A stretch of DNA of 64,000 bases, from contig NZ_JACEZS010000025.1 of the NCBI RefSeq assembly GCF_014042365.1, positions 17,631 through 81,630 on the forward strand, given 5' to 3'. The notes beneath the pieces are model-generated. The model ran no database searches. It saw only the letters and a program-made list of their open reading frames with translations, and was not told the DNA's origin. The translations under genes and the position numbers were made by a program. Below, one piece after another: positions 15,360-22,746 of the stretch (within the stretch, counting starts at the first letter, position 1; each line of letters begins with the position of its first letter). The DNA comes from Rugamonas fusca. Its GTDB lineage: Bacteria; Pseudomonadota; Gammaproteobacteria; Burkholderiales; Burkholderiaceae_D.

Positions 15360-17279
15360 TTACTTGGCTGCGCCGTTGAGCAGCATTTCATTCAACCGCT
15401 TGACGAAGGTGGCCGGATCGCTGAGCGAACCGCCTTCGGCCAGCAAGGCCTGATCGAACAGGATGTGGGCCCAGTCGTTGAACTGGCTGCCCGCATCCTG
15501 GTATTTCAGGCGCGTCACCAGCGGGTGGTTGGGATTGATTTCCAGGATGGGCTTGGAATCAGGCGCGTTCTGGCCGGCCGCCTTCAGCATGCGCAGCAGG
15601 TTGCCGGACAGTTCGTGCTCGTCGGCCACCAGGCAGGCAGGCGAATCGGTCAGGCGGAACGTCACGCGCACGTCCTTGGCCTTGTCGCCCAGCGCTTCCT
15701 TCATCTTGGCCACCAGGTCCTTGTAGGACGACTCGGTTTCCTCGTGTTCCTTCTTCTCGGCCTCGTCCTCGAGCTTGCCCAGGTCCAGGCCACCCTTGGC
15801 CACCGACACCAGTTCCTTGCCGTCGAAGTCCTGCAGGAACGACAGCATCCATTCGTCCACGCGGTCCGTCAGCAGCAGCACTTCCACGCCCTTCTTGCGG
15901 AAGATTTCCAGGTGCGGGCTGTTCTTGGCCGCCGTGTAGTTATCGGCTGTGACGTAGTAGATCTTGTCCTGGCCTTCCTTCATGCGCGCCACGTACTGCT
16001 CGAACGAGACGTTCTGCTCGTCGCTGTCGTTGTGGGTGGAGGCAAAGCGCAGCAGCTTGGACAGGCGCTCCTTGTTGGTGGCGTCCTCGCCGATGCCCTC
16101 TTTCAGCACCTGGCCGAACTCCTTCCAGAAGGTGGCGTACTTGTCCTTCTTGTCCTGCTCCTCGGCGTTGGCCAGTTCTTCCAGCATGCCGATCACGCGC
16201 TTGGTCGAGCCGTCGCGGATCACCTTCACGTCGCGCGACTCTTGCAGGATCTCGCGCGACACGTTCAGCGGCAGGTCGGCCGAATCGATCACGCCTTTCA
16301 CGAAGCGCAAATAGGTCGGCATCAGCTGCTCGGCGTCGTCCATGATGAACACGCGCTTGACGTACAGCTTGATGCCGCTGCGCTTGTTGCGGTCCCACAG
16401 GTCAAACGGGGCCTTGGCCGGGATGTACAGCAGCTGGGTGTATTCGCTGCGGCCTTCCACCCGGTTGTGGGTGTGGGTCAGCGGCGCCTGGAAGTCGTGC
16501 GAGACGTGCTTGTAGAATTCCGCGTACTGCTCGTCGGTGATGTCGGACTTGTTGCGGGCCCACAGCGCGCTGGCCTGGTTGATGGTTTCCAGCTCGTCCT
16601 TGAGCACGGTTTCCTTCTTCTCCTCGTCCCACTCTTCCTTGCGCATCATGATGGGCAGCGAGATGTGGTCCGAGTATTTGCGGATGATGGACTTGAGCTT
16701 CCAGCTCGACAGCAACTCATCCTCGCCTTCGCGCAGGTGCAGGATGATGTCGGTGCCGCGCGACGCCTTCTCGATAGTCTCCACGCTGTAGTCGCCCTCG
16801 CCGCCGGATTCCCAGCGCACGGCCTCGTTGGCGGCCGCGCCGGCGCGGCGGGTTTCGACCGTGATCTTGTCGGCCACGATGAAGCCGGAATAGAAGCCCA
16901 CGCCGAACTGGCCGATCAGGGCCGCGTCCTGCTGCTGGTCGCCCGACAGCTTGCCGAAGAATTCCTTGGTGCCCGACTTGGCGATGGTGCCCAGGTGCGA
17001 GACGGCTTCCTCGCGGTTCATGCCGATGCCGTTGTCGGAAATGGTGATGGTGCGCGCTTGCTTGTCGAAGCTAACCTTGATTTTCAGTTCGTGATCGTTG
17101 CCGTACAACGCGTCGTTGTTGATCGCCTCGAAACGCAGCTTGTCGGCCGCGTCCGACGCGTTCGACACCAGCTCGCGCAGGAAGATTTCCTTGTTCGAGT
17201 ACAGCGAGTGGATCATCAGTTGCAGCAGCTGCTTCACTTCAGCTTGAAAGCCCAGGGTTTGCTTTTCGTTGTCAGCCAT
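15360..17279 (-). CDS. htpG: Molecular chaperone HtpG (Hsp90)
   Basis: A 639-residue cytosolic ATP-dependent chaperone of the GHKL family. The start MADNEKQTLGFQAEVKQLL, the LRELVSNASDAADKLR helix, ISDNGIGMNREE and QFGVGFYSGFIVAD are Hsp90 nucleotide-site motifs. Middle and C-terminal domains are complete. Length is normal. A sigma-32-type promoter lies about 57 bases upstream and a good terminator lies downstream, so it is a single-gene heat-shock unit. Confidence 0.98.
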   Translation of the reverse strand: MADNEKQTLGFQAEVKQLLQLMIHSLYSNKEIFLRELVSNASDAADKLRFEAINNDALYGNDHELKIKVSFDKQARTITISDNGIGMNREEAVSHLGTIAKSGTKEFFGKLSGDQQQDAALIGQFGVGFYSGFIVADKITVETRRAGAAANEAVRWESGGEGDYSVETIEKASRGTDIILHLREGEDELLSSWKLKSIIRKYSDHISLPIMMRKEEWDEEKKETVLKDELETINQASALWARNKSDITDEQYAEFYKHVSHDFQAPLTHTHNRVEGRSEYTQLLYIPAKAPFDLWDRNKRSGIKLYVKRVFIMDDAEQLMPTYLRFVKGVIDSADLPLNVSREILQESRDVKVIRDGSTKRVIGMLEELANAEEQDKKDKYATFWKEFGQVLKEGIGEDATNKERLSKLLRFASTHNDSDEQNVSFEQYVARMKEGQDKIYYVTADNYTAAKNSPHLEIFRKKGVEVLLLTDRVDEWMLSFLQDFDGKELVSVAKGGLDLGKLEDEAEKKEHEETESSYKDLVAKMKEALGDKAKDVRVTFRLTDSPACLVADEHELSGNLLRMLKAAGQNAPDSKPILEINPNHPLVTRLKYQDAGSQFNDWAHILFDQALLAEGGSLSDPATFVKRLNEMLLNGAAK

Positions 17280-17335
17280 TTTTACCTCTAGTTAGTCTCG
17301 GTTGATACAGGTTGTGTTGCACGGATTTGGCGAAG

Positions 17336-17361
17336 GTGGGGATTATAGGAGCGAATTCAAG
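17336..17361 (-). promoter_or_regulatory. Sigma-32 (heat-shock) promoter of htpG
   Basis: On the minus strand CTTGAA (17361-17356) and CCCCAC (17341-17336) are 14 bases apart, close to the sigma-32 consensus CTTGAA-N13/17-CCCCAT. The site is 57 bases before the htpG ATG. A TATAAT lies between the boxes but has no good sigma-70 -35 partner. Confidence 0.75.
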
Positions 17362-17563
17362 CCCATAGGAAAAATTGCCTGCCAAAACGTAAAACTTGCA
17401 TCTTAGCGTGTGACAATTGGCGTATATCCCCGTTGTTTTACTGCCTATATTGAACACAGCCGGGCTCGCTCCCGCCCCTGTGGCGCGCGGTGCAAGGCCA
17501 GCAGTCCTGAGCCACGATACATGCAAGATGCACCCTGGGTGCGTCAAAAAACGGGGGGACGTC

Positions 17564-19513
17564 ATGATCGGCATGGCCACCAAACTGGCGGCGCTGCAGC
17601 TGCTAAGAGAACGTCTGCTCGCCGCGGCCGACCCGCAACTGGCGGCGCTGGGCAACCTGATCACCACCCACGCGCGCTACGCCAACTTTGGCGCGCTGGG
17701 CACCGCCATCGGCGACTTCGCGCCCGTGCGCCTGCCCGCCAGCGGCACGCTGGGCACGGCCGGCGCCAATCCCTATATCGCCTTGTGGAAGCTGGTGTTC
17801 AACGTGTTCGGCGGCGACGGCACGGCCACCAACCCCGGCCTCAAGCCGGTGCTCGACCGCATCCGCGACCTGCTCGACCGGCTCGACACGGTGGCCGCCG
17901 CCGAAGACCTGGACGCGCTGCAAGCGATGAGCGGCGAAGTGGACACGCTGAACCAGATCGCCACCGACCTCAGTGCCATCCTGGTCGCCATCAAGGGCGA
18001 CGGCACGCCGTCCAACCTGGGCATCGTGCCGCAGGTGGCGGACCTGATCGGCACGCGCATGATGCCCGCCGCCGTGCGGCCGCGCGTCGGCGGTGGCGCC
18101 GGCTTCCCGCCGCGCTTCTGGACGCTGCGCGAATTCCTGTCGCAGCGCCGGACGGGCCGCTTCGCCCAGCGGCTGTGGGAATCGGCCCACGCCAGCGGGC
18201 GCGACGAGTTCAAAGCCTATGCGCTGGGCTGGTTGTCGAGCTGGTCGCTCAGCGCCGGCGGCGCCAGCGCCGTGGCCAGCATCGTCGGCGCACCGTACCG
18301 CAACCAGTGGTGGCGCTCGCGCTTCGTCGGCAATTACATCGACCTGTGGTCCTATGGCTACGCCAAGGTGGGGCCGCGGCCCAAGCCCTACACGGACTGG
18401 CCCAACCTGTGCGCGCAGAAGCTGCACGAGCAGGTCGCCGTGCCCGGCGCCACGTTCGACCCCGACCACATGATGCAGGACCTGCGGCTCGGGAACGCGC
18501 TCGGCACGGGCCTGCCGGCCGATTTCGTCAGCTACTGGCTGGACGCCTACGAACACGTGTACGGCGACCTGGGCATGGACCGCCCGCAAATGGACGCCGA
18601 CCGCCTGCAAGATGCCTATGCGATGGCGTGGCTGGTGCTGTGGTTCCAGACCAGCCCACAAACGCTGGGCTGCAACGCCGTGGCCCCGGTGGCGCCCACC
18701 GACTGCGGCGGTGCGCCACCGTGGACCAATCCCGCCGTGCCGGGCGATGCGGGCGGCAGCACGGGCGGCCCGCCGCCGCCGGAGATCGACAAGAAGGTCA
18801 AGCCGGCCAACGTGGTGTGCGCCGTGCTGCTGGCCATCCTGGGCATCGTGGCGCTGTGCTTTGGCGGCTGGGTGGCCGGCGGCGCGGCCATCGCCGGCGC
18901 CATCGCGCTGGCCGCCAGCGCCGGCACCATCGACTGGGACAAGTTCCGCTGCAGCCTGGTGTGGTACCGGCTCTACATGTACAACGGCCTGCGCGCGCTG
19001 CATGACGTGATGAGCCTGGGCGGCCTGGTGCACCCGTACACGCCCGAACTGAGCACGGACGACACGGTGGTGCAGCTGTTGTCGGCCATCCCCACCCACA
19101 TCCGCACCGGCGACAACACCGTGCTGACCCGCCCCTCGCGCGAAGGCTATCCCGTGCTGCCATGGAACGGCATGGGCTTTTCCTGGTTCGACGACGCCAG
19201 CGGCGCCATGGAACAACCGGGCACGCAGCCGGCGCTGGCGGCGGCCTACCCATCCGGCTTCCTCGACGATCCGGCCAATCCGCTGGGCAGCCGCTCGCCA
19301 TTCGACGCCAGCCCGTGGCCGTTCGCGCCCGGCATGGGGAACGACCCGGCCGGCTTCATCAACACGGTGGACGCCATGCTGGCCTGGCTGGGCGCGCCCA
19401 CGTCCGACTTGCCCGACCACGACCTGGACGGCGACCGTGGCCTGGGCTTCCAGAACTGGCATTTCGTGACGGATGACTGGACCAACCCGGTCAACATCGA
19501 ACCTAGCACGTGA
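17564..19513 (+). CDS. Uncharacterised membrane-associated protein, first gene of an unknown operon
   Basis: A 649-residue protein that I do not recognise. It has four visible parts. Residues 1-395 are soluble, with THARYANFGALGTAIGDFAP near residue 28 and many Trp/Tyr residues at about 225-370. A Pro/Gly-rich linker lies at about 390-412 (TGGPPPPE). A long hydrophobic stretch spans about 416-455. A C-terminal domain of about 190 residues carries the acidic string DHDLDGDRGLGF, which could bind calcium. The early H..YA..GALG..I.DF pattern faintly recalls zinc-dependent phospholipase-C-like domains, but this is a weak guess. The ATG at 17564 follows a GGGGGGAC ribosome-binding site. The next gene starts 8 bases after the stop. 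Confidence 0.75.
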   Translation: MIGMATKLAALQLLRERLLAAADPQLAALGNLITTHARYANFGALGTAIGDFAPVRLPASGTLGTAGANPYIALWKLVFNVFGGDGTATNPGLKPVLDRIRDLLDRLDTVAAAEDLDALQAMSGEVDTLNQIATDLSAILVAIKGDGTPSNLGIVPQVADLIGTRMMPAAVRPRVGGGAGFPPRFWTLREFLSQRRTGRFAQRLWESAHASGRDEFKAYALGWLSSWSLSAGGASAVASIVGAPYRNQWWRSRFVGNYIDLWSYGYAKVGPRPKPYTDWPNLCAQKLHEQVAVPGATFDPDHMMQDLRLGNALGTGLPADFVSYWLDAYEHVYGDLGMDRPQMDADRLQDAYAMAWLVLWFQTSPQTLGCNAVAPVAPTDCGGAPPWTNPAVPGDAGGSTGGPPPPEIDKKVKPANVVCAVLLAILGIVALCFGGWVAGGAAIAGAIALAASAGTIDWDKFRCSLVWYRLYMYNGLRALHDVMSLGGLVHPYTPELSTDDTVVQLLSAIPTHIRTGDNTVLTRPSREGYPVLPWNGMGFSWFDDASGAMEQPGTQPALAAAYPSGFLDDPANPLGSRSPFDASPWPFAPGMGNDPAGFINTVDAMLAWLGAPTSDLPDHDLDGDRGLGFQNWHFVTDDWTNPVNIEPST

Positions 19514-19521
19514 GGCCCATC

Positions 19522-21105
19522 ATGCCCGAATTGAAACCGGCCACCCGCGACGGCCAGCCACGGCGCGAGCAGCGCGATGAACAGCAGTGGCTCGATGAAT
19601 GGCGGCGCACCCAGGATGCGCTCGACAAGCAGGAACAGGCGCGCCGGCGCGCGTGGCTGGCCTGGCTCAAGGAACAGGGCGGGCGCGCCCAGTACACGGC
19701 GTGGATGGTCCTGCCCTGCAACCTGGGCGACTACGGCCTGCGGCCGCTGGCCTCCGGCACGCCGTACTGGGCCTCGCCGTTCATCTGGGTCGAGAGTCCA
19801 GACCCGTCCGGCCGGCCCCAGGCCGGCGCGGAAAACCACCTGGTGGCGCGCGTGTTCAACCTTGGCGCGGGCACGGCGGCACCGGCCAAGATCGATTTTT
19901 ACTGGGCCGATCCTTCCGTGGGCCTGGGCGCGGCCGACGCCCATTTCATCGGCACGGAATGGGCCGAGATCGGGCCCATGACGTCGCGCGTGGTGCGCTG
20001 CGCCACGCCGTGGATACCGAGTTACCTCAATAATGGCCACGAATGCGCCTTCGTCAACTGCGACAATCACGTGCTCGACCCGCTGCTGCTGCCATTCCAG
20101 CCCTGGGCCGACCGCCACGTGGGCCAGCGCAACCTGGCCGTGCTGCCGGCCGTGGCGCAGCCGTTCCAGTTCTGGGCGCCCGGCGGCAATCGCGCCGAGC
20201 TGCACGTGACGGCTCTGCGCGGCGTGCTGCGCGAGCTGCCCAAGGAGCCCACCAACGCCGTGCGCCTGCTGGGCGAAGCGGCCGCCCACCTGCTGGCCGG
20301 GCTGCGGCCGCAAGCCATGACGGCGCGCCGCGCGCCGGGCGGGCCGCGCCAGCCACCCGTGGCGGGAGAACAGATTCCGGCCAAGACCGTGATCGCCGCC
20401 GTGCGCCAGACGGGCGCCACCCGCGCGCTGGCACGGCCCGACGACAAGCTGCGCCCGATGCCGCTGGACGGCCGCGCGCCGCTGGGAGAACACCTGTTCA
20501 AGGTGGATGGCCAGGCCGGCGTGGCCCAGCAGATTGAACTGCAACTGCAGGCCCAGACGCTGCCGCTCAACACCTTCGTCGTGCTCAATATCTGCCACAC
20601 CACCGCCCAAGCGGTCACCGGCGGCTACCTGCTGGTCCTGGCCCACCCGGCCTGGTTCCGCGCCACCCCGCATCACACTATGGAGGATGAGTCCATGAAA
20701 ATTCCCAGCCAAGATCCGCAAGACGCAGCCCTGCAGGCCCTGGTGATCGCGCAATTTCCCCAGGCCCGCCTGGCGCTGGAGATCGCGCGCGCCATGCAGA
20801 AGCACCTGCCCATTTCCAGCATCGAGGAAATTGAACGCGCCGTGCAGTACGTGCACGTGGACGGCATGTATCTGAGTCCCGCCATGGTGGAACGCTTCGG
20901 CTTCAAGTCGCTGCTGCCGATCCGCGACAGCGCCGACCTGGTCGCCAAGATCGCCGGCATGCTGCGCATCGCCGCGCAACAGGGCCAGGGCGGGCCATCG
21001 TCGCTGCTGGCCGGCGCCCTGCCCGGCAGCCGCGGCGCCTCCATCCCCGCCGTCCATTTCGCCGGACCATCGCTGTTCGGCTACACCGTCGCCAAAGGAG
21101 AATAG
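19522..21105 (+). CDS. Uncharacterised protein with CARDB-like beta-sandwich domain
   Basis: A 527-residue protein. After a charged, helical start (Arg/Glu/Gln-rich, about 1-50), the segment about 65-190 reads like a CARDB or Ig-like domain, with SPFIWVESPDPSG, then HLVARVFNLGAGTAAPAKIDFYW and a late FVNCDNHVLDP. Residues about 285-390 form a second beta-rich part. The last 136 residues are helical (QARLALEIARAMQKHLP) and begin at an internal ATG (20695) that has its own GGAGG ribosome-binding site 8 bases upstream, so a short product may also be made. No signal peptide is visible. It lies between two other unknown genes with gaps of 8 and 2 bases. Confidence 0.7.
   Translation: MPELKPATRDGQPRREQRDEQQWLDEWRRTQDALDKQEQARRRAWLAWLKEQGGRAQYTAWMVLPCNLGDYGLRPLASGTPYWASPFIWVESPDPSGRPQAGAENHLVARVFNLGAGTAAPAKIDFYWADPSVGLGAADAHFIGTEWAEIGPMTSRVVRCATPWIPSYLNNGHECAFVNCDNHVLDPLLLPFQPWADRHVGQRNLAVLPAVAQPFQFWAPGGNRAELHVTALRGVLRELPKEPTNAVRLLGEAAAHLLAGLRPQAMTARRAPGGPRQPPVAGEQIPAKTVIAAVRQTGATRALARPDDKLRPMPLDGRAPLGEHLFKVDGQAGVAQQIELQLQAQTLPLNTFVVLNICHTTAQAVTGGYLLVLAHPAWFRATPHHTMEDESMKIPSQDPQDAALQALVIAQFPQARLALEIARAMQKHLPISSIEEIERAVQYVHVDGMYLSPAMVERFGFKSLLPIRDSADLVAKIAGMLRIAAQQGQGGPSSLLAGALPGSRGASIPAVHFAGPSLFGYTVAKGE
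20682..20697 (+). promoter_or_regulatory. Possible internal ribosome-binding site and start within the CARDB-like gene
   Basis: GGAGG at 20682-20686 lies 8 bases before the in-frame ATG at 20695 (MKIPSQDPQD). It would give a 136-residue helical product identical to the C-terminal part of the long protein. Confidence 0.4.
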
Positions 21106-21107
21106 CC

Positions 21108-22118
21108 ATGGTCTGGGCAGTGACACTCGTGGTGCACGACTGCGCCACCAACGCAGGCATACAGGGCGCGCTGATCAGCGACGGCTACGGCGGCGGCGGC
21201 TACACCGACAGCTATGGCCAGTTCATCGCGCTGATCGACGACTACTACAGCGGCTACATCGTGCAGATTTCCAAGGCCGGCTACTCGTCGCGCAACTTCA
21301 CCTTCGACCGGTCACAGATAGGCACGCCGCAATCGACCTGTTTGAGCGTGTACGTGCCACCGCCGCCAAGTTCGGGCGGAGGAGGCGTCAGCTGCTTCAT
21401 CGTGACGGCCGCCAGCGGTTCGGCCCAGTCGAAGGAAGTGACGGGCATGCGCGCGCTGCGCGACCAGGTGGCGGCCCGCGCGCCGCTGGCCGGACGCCTG
21501 ATCGACGCCATCTACGACCAGTACTGGCGCTTCAGCCCTGCACTGGCAGACCAGATCGCGGAAAGCGAGGCGGCGCGCATGGGCGTGATGGCACTGGTGG
21601 TGCGGCCGTTGTTCGCGTGGTTCCAACTGGCCGGCCAACTGGCGCTGGCGCCGGATGACGCGGCGGCCGTGCGCCAGGCCGAGAAGGAATTGCGCTCTGC
21701 CTGTCCGCGCTACCTGAGCCCGGCCAAGGTGGCGTCCTACCTGGCGCTGCTGCTGCGCGGCGAGCCATTGCCGGCCGGCGCGCCCGGCCTGGTGGCGCAA
21801 CTGGAGCCCCAATTGCGCGCGGCGCTGGCGCTGCCGCTGGTGCAGTGGGCGATCTTCGAACCGCTGCAACGCACCTGGCACGGCGCGGCCGAACGGCTGG
21901 ACATGCGGGACCAGGTGGCAGCCTGGCTGGGCGCGGCGCCGCTGGACTGCGTGATGTCGCCCACGCCGCAGCAGCTTGAGGACGAGCTGGCGTCAGTAGC
22001 ATCGCTGGTGCGGTTCGCCCCGCGCGCGCGCAGCCAGATCGGAGCAAGGCTGCAAACGGCCTGGCCGGGCACCGAGGGCGCGCTGGCACGGGCTGGCATG
22101 ATCGATGCACTCCCCTGA
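21108..22118 (+). CDS. CFI-box protein with carboxypeptidase-regulatory-like N-terminal domain
   Basis: A 336-residue protein. Residues about 1-80 form a small beta domain (IQGALISDGYGGGGYTDSYG...YIVQISKAGYSS) like the carboxypeptidase-regulatory/PEGA folds. A PPPPSSGGGG linker leads to CFIVTAASGSAQSKEV at about residue 97. This is the CFI-box (CFIATAAYGS type) followed by the usual LRALRDQVAARAPLAGRLID.IYDQYWRFSPALA pattern. The family is defined by sequence only and its function is unknown. The helical C-terminus (about 185-336) is unassigned. An AAGGAG ribosome-binding site overlaps the stop of the preceding gene. Its end overlaps the PAP2 gene by 14 bases. Confidence 0.7.
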   Translation: MVWAVTLVVHDCATNAGIQGALISDGYGGGGYTDSYGQFIALIDDYYSGYIVQISKAGYSSRNFTFDRSQIGTPQSTCLSVYVPPPPSSGGGGVSCFIVTAASGSAQSKEVTGMRALRDQVAARAPLAGRLIDAIYDQYWRFSPALADQIAESEAARMGVMALVVRPLFAWFQLAGQLALAPDDAAAVRQAEKELRSACPRYLSPAKVASYLALLLRGEPLPAGAPGLVAQLEPQLRAALALPLVQWAIFEPLQRTWHGAAERLDMRDQVAAWLGAAPLDCVMSPTPQQLEDELASVASLVRFAPRARSQIGARLQTAWPGTEGALARAGMIDALP

Positions 22119-22746
22119 GGCCCAAATCGTCTTGGGCACCCGGCTGGCCTGGAGTGTGGGCTTGGCCGGGTTTTGGGCGCTGGGCTATTTCGCGGCCGGC
22201 GTTTGGCTGCATCCAGCGCCCATTTTTAATCCATCGTCCGCACTGGACGCGGCCATCCCATTCGCCGGACTGGCACTGTGGCCCTATCTGTTCGGCATAG
22301 TCTGGATGGGCATGCCCGCTGTACTGCTACAGTCGCCCGCCCTGTTCCGGCACACCGCTTACAGCTATGCGCTGCTGATCGCCTTTTCCATCCTGTGTTT
22401 TGTACTGGTGCCGGCAGAGGCGCCGCAACTGCGCGTGCAAGCCGGCGGCGCCGGACTGGACCCGCTCACGGCCTTGGCCTTGCGCCATCTGCACGCGATC
22501 GACCCGCCGCGCAACCTGCTGCCCTCGCTGCATGTATCGCTGGCCGCGCTGGCCAGCGGCGCGCTGGTACGCGACGACGCCCGCTGGCGCGTGCCGGCCA
22601 CCCTGGTACTGGCCACCATCGTGGCATCCGTTTGCCTGTCCAAACAACATACGGTGGCCGATGCGGCGGCTGGCCTGCTGGCGGCCTGGTGGTGCGATCA
22701 CCTCGCGCGCCGCCTCAGTTCCCGGCCGCGGCCGCTGGCGCCGTGA
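22105..22746 (+). CDS. PAP2-superfamily membrane phosphatase
   Basis: A 213-residue protein with about five membrane helices. PAP2 motifs are visible as NLLPSLHVSLAAL (C2, with the conserved SLH) at about residue 135 and SKQHTVADAAAG (C3, catalytic His) at about residue 178. Such enzymes remove phosphate from lipids such as phosphatidate or undecaprenyl pyrophosphate, or from inositol-lipid analogues. The start overlaps the CFI-box gene by 14 bases, which suggests translational coupling. The last 32 bases overlap, in antisense, the end of the FAAL-reductase gene. Confidence 0.8.
   Translation: MHSPEAQIVLGTRLAWSVGLAGFWALGYFAAGVWLHPAPIFNPSSALDAAIPFAGLALWPYLFGIVWMGMPAVLLQSPALFRHTAYSYALLIAFSILCFVLVPAEAPQLRVQAGGAGLDPLTALALRHLHAIDPPRNLLPSLHVSLAALASGALVRDDARWRVPATLVLATIVASVCLSKQHTVADAAAGLLAAWWCDHLARRLSSRPRPLAP

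Noticed and set aside
15354..17291. 645-codon plus-strand open frame exactly opposite htpG
   Set aside because: HtpG motifs on the minus strand are complete and the sigma-32 promoter and terminator agree with it. The opposite frame has no recognisable feature.
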